In this document: one piece after another, positions 27,276-36,072 of the stretch
Layout: the number at the start of each line of letters is the position of its first letter
Position numbering within the stretch: the stretch's first letter is position 1
Assembly: GCA_030748635.1 (NCBI GenBank)
Contig: JASMLP010000166.1
Location: 1 to 64,000 of the forward strand
Length of the DNA stretch: 64,000 nt
Reading direction: 5' to 3'
From: Planctomycetota bacterium
GTDB lineage: Bacteria > Planctomycetota > JACQVV01 > JASMLP01
The notes under the pieces: generated by a model
What the model saw: only the letters and a program-made list of their open reading frames with translations
The model's database searches: none
Told to the model about the DNA's origin: nothing
Made by a program: the position numbers and the translations under genes

Positions 27276-28151
27276 TCAAAAATCCTCGAAAAGAATCTTC
27301 CTGGGAGCTTTCTTCTTCCCGCGTCCCGCTCCCCCAGGCGTGGTTCCAGAACTTCCGCCATAACCACCTTGCCCTCCCTCGATACCCGCTTGGAGAGCTT
27401 TGGCGACTTCGTCCCCCTCCTGGACCAGAAGGGCTCCGAGAGTCACTTCCAGTGTCATCAAGGAGTCCTTCGACCGACTTTTGACTGTCGCCTGGCGCAA
27501 CGCGAAAGCGCGACGCGTCCCTCGCAACACCTCATGAAGAAACTCTGCGACCTGATCCGAACTGCCTTCAAGAACCAGACGCAACGGAGTCTCGATCAGA
27601 TAGGGTTCTGACTGGCTCGGAGTAGAAACGGAATGATCGATCGACACGATTCGACGGACACGAGCCGCAAAGGCCGCCTCCAGAATGTCACGAGACATAT
27701 CCAATCGCAGAAGGGCTCGGTCCAGTTCGTCCGCCGTAGGATTGGAATCTCCAAACCCCAGGTCGGGAGGGAACGGCATGGAAAATTCGCTTTGACGTCG
27801 TGTAAATTCGGATTGGAGCGCGAGGCGCATCTTGAAGAAATCGACACTTCCCTCCACCGACTTCAAGGTCAATGAGGGATTCCTCTCGAACGCAATCCGG
27901 TTTTCCAAACGTTGAATCAACGTCGCCAGTCGGGATCGAGACTCCTGAGCCTGAGAAACCAGTCCCGGTTCAGGCGGCACCTTCGCGGCAAAAAGCGACT
28001 GAAGCGTATTGCGTTCATTATGACTATCTTTGCGAGCTTGTTCGACTTTATCGCCCAATCCGCCAAGCACACAAGGCCCCAGCACGACCAGCATACATCC
28101 CTGGATGCCGACCAAACGCACCCAACTCTTGTTTTCCTGGTAAAAAGACAT
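27276..28151 (-). CDS. gspM: GspM/PilO-like inner-membrane assembly protein
   Basis: 291 aa with a single N-terminal membrane segment (about 12-33), a coiled-coil stretch (VEQARKDSHNERNTLQSLFA) and a small periplasmic alpha/beta domain (IETPLRLVLEGSSDQVAEFL, a ferredoxin-like pattern seen in PilO/GspM). The C-terminus is Gly-rich and basic (GGSSGTTPGGAGRGKKKAP). Assignment depends largely on the preceding PilM/GspL-like gene, nine bases upstream; sequence similarity to M/O proteins is generally low. It would form the L-M inner-membrane platform. Confidence 0.65.
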   Translation of the reverse strand: MSFYQENKSWVRLVGIQGCMLVVLGPCVLGGLGDKVEQARKDSHNERNTLQSLFAAKVPPEPGLVSQAQESRSRLATLIQRLENRIAFERNPSLTLKSVEGSVDFFKMRLALQSEFTRRQSEFSMPFPPDLGFGDSNPTADELDRALLRLDMSRDILEAAFAARVRRIVSIDHSVSTPSQSEPYLIETPLRLVLEGSSDQVAEFLHEVLRGTRRAFALRQATVKSRSKDSLMTLEVTLGALLVQEGDEVAKALQAGIEGGQGGYGGSSGTTPGGAGRGKKKAPRKILFEDF

Positions 28152-28160
28152 GAGGGCGAA

Positions 28161-29804
28161 TTACTCCTCGAACTGGACCTGTAGCAAAAAGGAAAGAATA
28201 CCCTGGTCACGGTCAGCAACCTGTTGAACGATTTCGCAACTTTTCAAACGATCAAGTCCCGCAAGATGGGCTGCATAGTCGGCCAAAATGACCTGTACGT
28301 CCGATCTGGATTCCTCGACAAAACCCCGAACAGCAAACACAACGACATCGCTTGAAACTCCGGATGAGGACCTTCCTGAACGGACCTCACCCAAGGACTC
28401 CGCTCCCATCCCCACCGCCTCGATGAAGACATGGACCGGTGTTTCTCGCTTGAGAAGTGCCAGCAATTCGAAGAATCGATTCCCCGGGATAACGGCCCTC
28501 TCGATCATCGTTCTCTTCACACGCAAAAGGGCTGAAGACTTTTCTGTATCCTCGAGCGAACTGGCCAGACCCTGAACACGACTTCTCTCCATGACCAAAC
28601 GATGAGACTGATCTCTCGCTTCTCCCAGATGGCTCCAGGACAGAAATATCGCGAGCAGGAGAAGTACTGCGGTCGCAGCCATGGAAATATAGCTCGGTAA
28701 CCTTCGCCGCGAGAAGTCGCGACGCTTGTCTTCGCCAGAGGAGAGAAGCTCCAGTCGATATCCTTCCGGCTCCGCCGCCATTTGGGCCAAACCAAGGGCC
28801 ACCTGAAAACCCGACTGCGGGTTTCCGAGCAGTTTTCGCGACTCCTCCGTGGCAGGACCCATTTCGATCTGAGGCCGAGGATCAAAGCCGAGAACAGGAG
28901 ATCCCAGACTCTTCATCAGATATTCCCTCAAACCGCAAACCCCAAGCGCCTCGCCGGAGAGTACATAACGGTCGATACGCAATTCGACCAGCGCCAATTG
29001 CAATCGACAGAACTTGATCGCGCTCTCGATACCCGCTAGGATCTGGCTGGCTCCAGCCAAACCCGCTTCCTGACCCGTAGCACCCTGTGCACCCGGGGTC
29101 AGATCCAGCGAATTAAAGATTCGGGAACGAATCGCTCCAGGGTCTCCTCCCGCCCCATCTGCGGCGGAGCCGAGCAAGGCCTCCAAACCGATGGAAAGAT
29201 TCCGCAAAAAATAGAGAGTCCCATCCGATACGATTGCCAGATCCAGGGAGTGAAGGCCCAGATGCACAAGAACCACAGTCTCTTTGGATCGAACGTCTCC
29301 GAACTTCACAAAAGAGCGAAAAAGCGCAACCGAGAGAGGCGTCACAGACTGAATTCCAAGACGAGACTTGCGACCTTGAAGGTATATGGATTCGATCCAG
29401 GGATCTCGCGCCATCGCCACCAGCAAAGCGTATTGATCCACCTTGCGGCTAGGAACATTCAAGATCCGGTAGTCGTAGCACGGCTTCTCTTCCGCGGTCC
29501 GAGTCATCTCTTCGATGTCGAACTCCATCAATTTGGCAAGTCTCCACGCGTTCACCCTGGGCACATGCACATAACGAAGAACGAGATCGCGACCGCTGAC
29601 ACCAACCATACAGGGACGTTTCTTGAAGCCCTCCTGTTTCAGCCAGGCCTGAAGTTGAGTGACAACCTCGGGCGAAAAAGCGCCTTCCGAAATCGGGAAA
29701 CGATTCGCTCCAGCCAACACCCAGGTACCGGCCTCGGTCCGGTCCAAGGCCGCGACCTTCAACTCCGAAGCGCCAATCTCGATCCCTAACCCAGAAGCGT
29801 TCAC
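28161..29804 (-). CDS. gspL: PilM/GspL-like actin-fold platform protein
   Basis: 547 aa. The N-terminal 350 residues have the PilM-type actin fold: LGIEIGASELKVAALDRTEA (phosphate-1), VGVSGRDLVLRYVHVPRVNA, VVLVHLGLHSLDLAIVSDGT (phosphate-2) and YVLSGEALGVCGLREYL. A membrane segment (about 370-390, SMAATAVLLLLAIFL) is followed by a coiled coil and a small periplasmic domain, so the protein fuses PilM-like and PilN/GspL-like parts. It would recruit the assembly ATPase to the inner membrane. The start is GTG at 29804 with GGAG seven bases upstream, 22 bases after the FHA gene, probably the same transcript. Confidence 0.82.
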   Translation of the reverse strand: MNASGLGIEIGASELKVAALDRTEAGTWVLAGANRFPISEGAFSPEVVTQLQAWLKQEGFKKRPCMVGVSGRDLVLRYVHVPRVNAWRLAKLMEFDIEEMTRTAEEKPCYDYRILNVPSRKVDQYALLVAMARDPWIESIYLQGRKSRLGIQSVTPLSVALFRSFVKFGDVRSKETVVLVHLGLHSLDLAIVSDGTLYFLRNLSIGLEALLGSAADGAGGDPGAIRSRIFNSLDLTPGAQGATGQEAGLAGASQILAGIESAIKFCRLQLALVELRIDRYVLSGEALGVCGLREYLMKSLGSPVLGFDPRPQIEMGPATEESRKLLGNPQSGFQVALGLAQMAAEPEGYRLELLSSGEDKRRDFSRRRLPSYISMAATAVLLLLAIFLSWSHLGEARDQSHRLVMERSRVQGLASSLEDTEKSSALLRVKRTMIERAVIPGNRFFELLALLKRETPVHVFIEAVGMGAESLGEVRSGRSSSGVSSDVVVFAVRGFVEESRSDVQVILADYAAHLAGLDRLKSCEIVQQVADRDQGILSFLLQVQFEE

Positions 29805-29826
29805 CGGGATCTCCTATCAGGTGAGA

Positions 29827-32610
29827 TCATTTGCCTTCTCCCAGAAGAGTCCGAATCGGATCGTATTTCAATCCGAGTTCCTGCAACTCTCTCCGAGCAT
29901 CATTAGCGGCTGGAGTCTGAGGATATCGGTCCAGAATCTGGAGATAAAAAAGCGCCGCCAGATGTGGCTTCTTGAGACTCTGGCAATCACGAGCCCGACG
30001 AAATAGCACCTGGCCTTCCTGGGAAGCGCCACGCTGTTCGAGACGAATCAATTCTTCGTTGGCTGCCAGACGTATGCGGGTAGCCATATTCGCGAATTCG
30101 GTTCCCTGAAGGCGCGCCTCCGTCTCCGCACATCGAGTCGCAAGCTTTTCAAATCCGGTTCGCTCCTGGAAAAATCGGGCATAGGTCAACGACGCCTCGA
30201 GCTCTTCGATGGACTCCTGGGCTTGACCCGAAATCGCTTCCAGACGTTTTCCGAATTCCTCAACACCGCTTTGAAAAGGGAATTCAAGCTGGATCTTGCG
30301 CAACAACTTCATGGCTTCTCCCCGGCGAGCAGGATCGGATTCCATGTTCCGAAATTGATCGCACAAGGAATCGTACTCGTCTTTCTCGTGAACAAACCCC
30401 GTCCGAACCTCCAACAGGAACGTTCGGCCTTCGCCCCCTTCGGGAGCCGAACCAGAAATGCCCACCGATTGGAGAATAACAGGGCGAGTTCCCACCATCA
30501 CAAGACGCGAAAGCGCCGGAATCGGACTGACCACGTCGAAGCGTTCATCCGCGCGAACCCAACTCAACTGACGGACATCGGGTTCTTCGAATTGACCCCG
30601 ACGCCTTTGAATCTCATCGACCCCGACAATCCCAGTTCCTTTCTCGGAAAAATAGGCGGGTTCTGGCTGGAAGCGAACTCCGATGGTACGCAAATCTTTC
30701 AATCCACCCGTTTGCAAGCGATAGCCGATAGCCACTGTCCGATCACGCAAACGTATAACCGCGGAAAAGGGCAACCAATGACCCGATACAAAATCGAAAA
30801 GGCGACTTTGCAAGATCAGAGTATCGGTACCTTCCACCTTCGGATATCCAGGCTCGGTACGAGAATAGAACTGGTCGACGTACAAGCGAGATCCCTGCGC
30901 CGTCTCCCCCCCCCAAGATCCGATGCAGCGCAAATCGGCGATCAGAACTTGCCGACCCCTGGCTACGGTCACGATGCCACATTCGTCCGACTCCACCCGT
31001 AGGGACCCAGAAGCCAACTGAATCGTCTCTCTCCTCGCCCCACCGTGCCGAACTCGCAGGACCACATCTTCGAAATACGCATCGGAAACATCCCCAACGG
31101 TCATCAAAAGGACCTGCAAATGAGTGCTTCCCAGGGGAGGAGCCACCTCTCCCCCGATCTCTTCCCAGTCCTCACGAACGCCATCGATCCACCCCAGCGA
31201 GACCGATCGACGATAGGTAGGATCCTCTTTACTCCGAAACTGAACGACAATCCCCGAAAGCCCGCGTGAATGCGTCGGCCATATCCAACCGGAGACCTCA
31301 TAGCTCTTCCCGACAGTAACCGGGATCAATGCCCGACTGACACATTTACGCGACGAGGGGATCGGAATCCCCTCAAGAGGGCCAAATCGCAAACTCGACG
31401 AAGCGGTGCGAGACTTCACTCGAGTACCCAGAACCCCCGGCGCGCTCGAATTCCAGTGAACGGTTTTCTGAGATTCCGCGTCCAGAACCTCAAAGGAAGG
31501 ATCTGGCAACAGATTCCTTTCAAAAAGAAAATCGGTCCCCTCGCCACCCTGCTCATGATTCTTTAATGCGGTCGCCTGGTGATGATGAAAAACCAACGTC
31601 CCTCCGACCAGCACCCCACCGACCAAAACAGACAGGAGGATAAAAGGAACTCCACGTCCACGACTCGAGACCACACGCTGCCGCGCGCCGCTGAGTTCAT
31701 GCATACGAGCCAGCTCTTCGCCGCTAACCGGGGGAGGACCACCCACTTTTTGAAAGTAAAATCGGGAGCCTCCAAAAGTCATCAAGTCTCCGTGACTCAA
31801 ACGAATACGATTTACCTTGTCACCATTGACTAGCGTCCCGTTGGTACTTCCCACATCCTCCAACCAGTAATGTCCTCCATGATGAACGATGCGAGCGTGC
31901 ATGCCGCTCGACTGCTGATCTTTCAGTTGGATCAGATTGGAGGATTTTCGTCCTATCGTGGTCTCCTGCTCGGGATCCAGAGGGATCTCAATCGCATCCT
32001 CCCCCTCCTCGACCTTTTTGACGACCAGAAAGCGCTCGGTCAACATGATGCTGGGAGCTTCGATGGATGGCTCGGGATCCGATCCTTGCTCCTCGCTCTC
32101 TGAAGGTTCTTCCGGCTCCAGCTCCAGGACGGGTACCCCGGGAATATCGTCGGAACTCTCTTCCAACTTGAGGACCTGAGGACCCTCTTGATCGAGTTCC
32201 TCAGGGGTTGAAGGAGCCTCATCTTCCTGTTTTGAAAGAACATCCTCCTGTCCCGGCCGCATGGTTACCGCGTCTTCGAAACCCTCCGGAACGTGATCTT
32301 CTTCTCGCGAATAGAAGACGATATCCGTCGTTCCGATCGTGATCTTATGCCCATGCTCGATCGATTTTTCACCCTCCACTCGAACGCCTTGGAGGAGCGT
32401 TCCGTTCCGACTCCCCAGGTCCGCAAGAACATACTCACCATCTCGTCGAATGATCTTGCAATGATGGCGACTGGAGGCGTTATCATCGATGACGATGGTC
32501 GAACGCTTAGAACGCCCGATGGACAATTCCTCTCGGATCATCCGATAGGTTTCGCGAATACCGCCTCGATCGAGAACGAGACGAGGTGTGCATGCAGACG
32601 GATCGGTCAT
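29827..32610 (-). CDS. Two-FHA membrane protein with CBM-like periplasmic domain
   Basis: 927 aa. Two cytoplasmic FHA domains that would bind phosphothreonine lie at about 27-97 (IGRSKRSTIVIDDNASSRHH, LGSRNGTLLQG) and 216-286 (IGRKSSNLIQLKDQQSSGMH, VGSTNGTLVNG). A very acidic linker separates them. A membrane helix (about 321-343) leads to a periplasmic part that begins NLLPDPSFEVLDAESQ, the usual opening of CBM4/9-type beta sandwiches, followed by more beta-rich sequence and a helical C-terminus with a TPR-like end (ALFYLQILDRYPQTPAANDA). It lies between a Ser/Thr kinase and the GspL-like gene. It may receive kinase signals and couple them to the secretion platform (inference). Confidence 0.8.
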   Translation of the reverse strand: MTDPSACTPRLVLDRGGIRETYRMIREELSIGRSKRSTIVIDDNASSRHHCKIIRRDGEYVLADLGSRNGTLLQGVRVEGEKSIEHGHKITIGTTDIVFYSREEDHVPEGFEDAVTMRPGQEDVLSKQEDEAPSTPEELDQEGPQVLKLEESSDDIPGVPVLELEPEEPSESEEQGSDPEPSIEAPSIMLTERFLVVKKVEEGEDAIEIPLDPEQETTIGRKSSNLIQLKDQQSSGMHARIVHHGGHYWLEDVGSTNGTLVNGDKVNRIRLSHGDLMTFGGSRFYFQKVGGPPPVSGEELARMHELSGARQRVVSSRGRGVPFILLSVLVGGVLVGGTLVFHHHQATALKNHEQGGEGTDFLFERNLLPDPSFEVLDAESQKTVHWNSSAPGVLGTRVKSRTASSSLRFGPLEGIPIPSSRKCVSRALIPVTVGKSYEVSGWIWPTHSRGLSGIVVQFRSKEDPTYRRSVSLGWIDGVREDWEEIGGEVAPPLGSTHLQVLLMTVGDVSDAYFEDVVLRVRHGGARRETIQLASGSLRVESDECGIVTVARGRQVLIADLRCIGSWGGETAQGSRLYVDQFYSRTEPGYPKVEGTDTLILQSRLFDFVSGHWLPFSAVIRLRDRTVAIGYRLQTGGLKDLRTIGVRFQPEPAYFSEKGTGIVGVDEIQRRRGQFEEPDVRQLSWVRADERFDVVSPIPALSRLVMVGTRPVILQSVGISGSAPEGGEGRTFLLEVRTGFVHEKDEYDSLCDQFRNMESDPARRGEAMKLLRKIQLEFPFQSGVEEFGKRLEAISGQAQESIEELEASLTYARFFQERTGFEKLATRCAETEARLQGTEFANMATRIRLAANEELIRLEQRGASQEGQVLFRRARDCQSLKKPHLAALFYLQILDRYPQTPAANDARRELQELGLKYDPIRTLLGEGK

Positions 32611-32653
32611 CGTTTACCTGTGAAATACATACAAACGGTATGCCGAGAGTTCG

Positions 32654-32681
32654 AAAAAAGGGGAAGAAGAGCCAACTCCCC
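32654..32681 (-). terminator. Weak intrinsic terminator or attenuator before the FHA gene
   Basis: On the minus strand GGGGA and TCCCC form a 5-bp stem with a 12-base loop, followed by six T. It lies 100 bases after the kinase stop and 43 bases before the FHA start, downstream of a predicted promoter, so it could end kinase transcripts or attenuate the secretion operon. Confidence 0.4.
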
Positions 32682-32748
32682 AGGAGCCGAGCAGTTAGGA
32701 TACCTTACATTCCGTTTCCGAGGGCGTCTCCCAAAATTCATCGTTAAG

Positions 32749-32778
32749 AATGTTTCCATCCCTCCGGAAAGGTGTCAA
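32749..32778 (-). promoter_or_regulatory. Possible promoter of the FHA-secretion gene run
   Basis: A perfect TTGACA (32778-32773) is followed after 18 bases by AACATT (32754-32749), which matches only half of the -10 consensus. The leader would be about 130 bases and contain the hairpin at 32654-32681. Confidence 0.35.
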
Positions 32779-32784
32779 TTTGAT

Positions 32785-35667
32785 TTACTCGGATTTCACA
32801 GGAAAGTCCTCGTCCGAGCACCACCATTCCTTGCCCAAATGCCCCCGCAAAATCATCTCCATGATCCGAACAGGGTGGGATCCGACCCACAGAACAGCCA
32901 ATCCAGACCCCGCATTCTCATCTTCCAAAGGGGACTCAATCCGCTCGGATCCCCAACTAAAAACAGCCACATTTTTTGTCGGATTCGTTTCTAACGTCAA
33001 TCGGTGTGCCTGCATTCTTGACAACTCCGGGCGTGGAACCACTTTTTCTACCCGACTGACGACCTTCCCCTCTCTGCGAAGTTCGATACCGACTCGAATC
33101 TCCTTCTTATGGGTTTCTAGCACATAACCGCGCAAAAAACTTCCGGAGGCTCGATATCCGATCGCAATATGCAGAGAGAGAAAATTCGAATGAATCGGGT
33201 TCACGACGATCTGAAATGAAACATGGCCCTGAAGTCGCAGTCGGTGAGCCAAAAAAGAGACGGGCTCCCCGGTCCATCCCGACGAATGCAGTCGCCAGCG
33301 ACCCGTTCTCGACGCAATCACCCCAGGCAAAAGCCCACGCCGATCCAATTCCACCCACTCGAGTTCTTTCTGTTCACCTCGCGTTCTTTCCTCTTTCCCC
33401 CATTTCCCCCTCGTAACGTTCACCTCGACCGCTCGATTCGAATCGATCCGAACTTTCCCATGAACCCGACTGGACACCTGATCCATTCGCTCACGGTCCT
33501 CGATGAGATCGGCTCTCCAGCCGCGCACTTCAGAGCCGCGTGTACGCATAAATACGGTACCGGAATACTTATTGATCAGCTGCTCCAAGAGCAAACAAGC
33601 ACCTCGAAGATCCCCTTGGTTCTTCTTCGTCTCGGCCTGTTCAAAAACCTCTTTCGCCTCTCTCTCCTCCCGAAAACGCATCAGATGTAGCAGCAATCGC
33701 CGTAGTCGAACGGAAGACACATCGGCAGATGGCAACACACGCAGAGAACGCTTGTACTCTCCATCCGCGAGGAGAAAAAGAGCACGGTTCGCGGACTGTT
33801 CACCGACTCCAGCCCACCGCATGAGATGGGTCGTGGCCAGTCGATACACACCGATCCCCAATTCAACACCTGTCCGGACCTCGAGGTTCAGTTGATCTCG
33901 GGTACAGCCCACGATCCTTCCCTCGAATTTTGTACCCTCCCGAAGAAGAAAGGACTCACGCCTGCCGACCTTGGAGTGAATCTCCCGAGTCGCCTGGAGA
34001 AGCACCGCCTCCATCGCGAGTACATCTTCTCGATATATCCACCTTCTAAGCTGGGGGGCAGATTCAAGAAAGGTGATCGCGTTGAGAAAACTCCGCTTTT
34101 GGAGCAGAGGTAGAATCTCCTTTTCCAGACTTTTCGCATCCCCTTCAGAAAGCGAAAGGACGAGGTCCTCTTCCTGGGTGATTTGGGGTTCCGGCTCCGG
34201 AGAAGATTTCGTTTTACTCTCCTCTCGACCGCCAGAATATTCCGAGAGGGTTCCGTCAAGAAATTCCTGGAGATCGACAACCATCGACTTCCAAAACTCC
34301 TCCCCCAACGTACTTTCCTCTTTCCCAACGGTTTCCGACATCTCCCCTTTTCCCAAACGCTCCTCTCCATCCGTCGGGTCCAGTGCGGGCTCGAACTCTA
34401 GTGGACTCTTCGGCAGAGGCGCCAATTCGGACACCCTGGGCAGATCCACCCCACGCGCATCCGACGCCGGGCCGATCGCTCGAAGATTGGATGCATTCTG
34501 GCTTTCTCCGCGAAAATACCAAAAGGGGAGAAGACAAAGGTGCAGGACAATCGAGACCAGAAGCAAACGGTCACGTATTCGATGAATACCTTCTTTTGTT
34601 CCCTTCTCGAAGGAGAGAGGGATATCCACGGTATCCATCTCTCCCTGTTCAATGCGTAACAGATCTCCAATCAACTGCCCGCAATCCGTGTAGCGATGTT
34701 CCGGATTCTTTTCCAGGAGTTTCCGAATCACTCGATCCATCACAGGAGAAAGATTCGGATTCAAGCGCAAGGGGGGTACGAGAGGTCTCTGTAGATGGGC
34801 TACGAGAATGGCGCCCAAACTCCCTCCAAGAAATGGAGCCTGTCCAGTCACCGCGAAGTAGAGAGTGGCTCCGAGTGAATAGAGGTCGCTTCGTCCATCG
34901 AGATCATCTTCCCCCACCGCCTGCTCCGGACTCATATAGTGCGGTGTACCATGAGTGACCCCGGTCCGAGTCAGCCGAGCATCCAGATCGGCGGGACGAG
35001 CCAAGCCGAGATCACAAAGATGAGACTGTCCATCTTGATCGAGAAGGATATTGGCAGGCTTGATATCCCGATGAAGAATGCCGTGTTCATGAGCATGCCC
35101 CAGAGCTTCAGCCATCTGCCGAGCCAACCGAACCACTTCTTTCTGTCCAAGAAGTCCGGACTTGCTCACACGATCCTTGAGCGTTTCCCCCTCGACATAC
35201 TCCATGACGAAATAGTGAACGCCGTTATCGGCGCCGACATCGAATCCCCCCACCACATGAGGGTGGTTCAATCGAGCCACAGATCGAGCTTCGCGATAAA
35301 AGCGCGCCAGGTATTCAGGGTCTTCTTGCAGAACAGGATCGAGGATCTTGATGGCGACCTTTCTGTCCAGATTTTGTTGCCTCCCCTCGTAAACCGAGCC
35401 GGTAGCTCCCTCCCCGATCTTGGCAACCAAGTGATACCCCTCAACCTGGGGAAGATCGAGTTCCTTGGCGATATTCCGATAGATCGTTTTGACCAGATAT
35501 CTGGAGAGCTGCCCTTCAGCCAGTAGCAACTCGGATATCGAGCGGGAGCGAAACCCACGATCGATAAGCTTGGACTGGAGTCGAATTACCGCATCGACCT
35601 GCTCCCGGGACAGGTAACTGCAGCGCAACGCCTCTTCCGAAAAGATCCGGTCTTCTATGGACTTCAT
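32785..35667 (-). CDS. Transmembrane Ser/Thr protein kinase with extracytoplasmic jelly roll
   Basis: 960 aa. An N-terminal helical module (about 15-68, SREQVDAVIRLQSKLIDRG and SISELLLAEGQLSRYLVKTI) precedes a Hanks-type kinase (about 78-338). The kinase has a G-loop GEGATGSVYEG, Lys107 (VAIK), HRDIKPAN with Asp201, DLG in place of DFG, and GTPHYMSPEQ. A membrane helix (about 367-384) follows. The periplasmic part contains an acidic region, a barrel-like module (REGTKFEGRIVGCTRDQLNL) and a C-terminal beta sandwich (HVSFQIVVNPIHSNFLSLHI). The catalytic residues needed for activity are present. The ATG at 35667 is preferred over a TTG two codons upstream; the ribosome site is weak. It is probably the sensor for the downstream FHA and pseudopilin genes. 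Confidence 0.87.
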   Translation of the reverse strand: MKSIEDRIFSEEALRCSYLSREQVDAVIRLQSKLIDRGFRSRSISELLLAEGQLSRYLVKTIYRNIAKELDLPQVEGYHLVAKIGEGATGSVYEGRQQNLDRKVAIKILDPVLQEDPEYLARFYREARSVARLNHPHVVGGFDVGADNGVHYFVMEYVEGETLKDRVSKSGLLGQKEVVRLARQMAEALGHAHEHGILHRDIKPANILLDQDGQSHLCDLGLARPADLDARLTRTGVTHGTPHYMSPEQAVGEDDLDGRSDLYSLGATLYFAVTGQAPFLGGSLGAILVAHLQRPLVPPLRLNPNLSPVMDRVIRKLLEKNPEHRYTDCGQLIGDLLRIEQGEMDTVDIPLSFEKGTKEGIHRIRDRLLLVSIVLHLCLLPFWYFRGESQNASNLRAIGPASDARGVDLPRVSELAPLPKSPLEFEPALDPTDGEERLGKGEMSETVGKEESTLGEEFWKSMVVDLQEFLDGTLSEYSGGREESKTKSSPEPEPQITQEEDLVLSLSEGDAKSLEKEILPLLQKRSFLNAITFLESAPQLRRWIYREDVLAMEAVLLQATREIHSKVGRRESFLLREGTKFEGRIVGCTRDQLNLEVRTGVELGIGVYRLATTHLMRWAGVGEQSANRALFLLADGEYKRSLRVLPSADVSSVRLRRLLLHLMRFREEREAKEVFEQAETKKNQGDLRGACLLLEQLINKYSGTVFMRTRGSEVRGWRADLIEDRERMDQVSSRVHGKVRIDSNRAVEVNVTRGKWGKEERTRGEQKELEWVELDRRGLLPGVIASRTGRWRLHSSGWTGEPVSFLAHRLRLQGHVSFQIVVNPIHSNFLSLHIAIGYRASGSFLRGYVLETHKKEIRVGIELRREGKVVSRVEKVVPRPELSRMQAHRLTLETNPTKNVAVFSWGSERIESPLEDENAGSGLAVLWVGSHPVRIMEMILRGHLGKEWWCSDEDFPVKSE

Positions 35668-35885
35668 GAGCAACTGCTAAGCATAGTCCCTGGAACCGAG
35701 AGCCCACAAGTCAGGAAACCTCATGAACCTTCCTCCCCCGAAGAATCGGCCCGAAGCGCTCCAACTCGGCCTTCAATATGTAACGAAATGGGTGTATCGA
35801 ATTGAGTATCGAGTGCAACAAATATTTACATTCCAGTGGGTAATCTCTAGTGCAAGCCAGATCCACTCCGAAATTCCCCCATCCA

Positions 35886-35909
35886 TTAATCAACCTAATA
35901 GGTTGTTAA
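35886..35909. promoter_or_regulatory. Inverted repeat, candidate enhancer-binding site
   Basis: TTAA-T-CAACCT, a 3-base centre and AGGTTG-TTAA form a near-perfect inverted repeat with one extra T in the left arm. It lies about 64-87 bases upstream of the -24 element of the sigma-54-like promoter, a usual position for activator sites of sigma-54 systems. Confidence 0.4.
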
Positions 35910-35971
35910 TAAAACTCTTATTGATTTATCAACGGAATTCAACAACTCCATCCCCTTGATTTTCGAACTAC

Positions 35972-35988
35972 GGCACAGAGGTTGCATT
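35972..35988 (+). promoter_or_regulatory. Sigma-54 (-24/-12) promoter of the sigma-factor gene
   Basis: CGGCAC, five bases and TTGCA match the sigma-54 consensus TGGCAC-N5-TTGC except for the first T. GG (35973-35974) and GC (35985-35986) are exactly 12 bases apart, as required. Predicted transcription starts near 35998, leaving a 75-base leader. Confidence 0.5.
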
Positions 35989-36072
35989 AGTAGTGTGGTG
36001 TACAGAGAAAACGCCTCAAATTGGGTCACTTGTTTACAATCCTGCTCACTTGAAAGATCGATGGAGAAAACG

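Larger units (their letters stand above)
35668..36072. other. AT-rich divergent regulatory region between kinase and sigma-factor genes
   Basis: A 405-base intergenic stretch clearly richer in A and T than its surroundings. It holds an imperfect inverted repeat (35886-35909), a sigma-54-type promoter (35972-35988) and the leader of the sigma gene. For the kinase side there is a direct repeat of TCGATAC on the minus strand (around 35794-35813) but no convincing -35/-10 pair. Short open frames here lack ribosome sites and family motifs and were not called. Confidence 0.6.
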
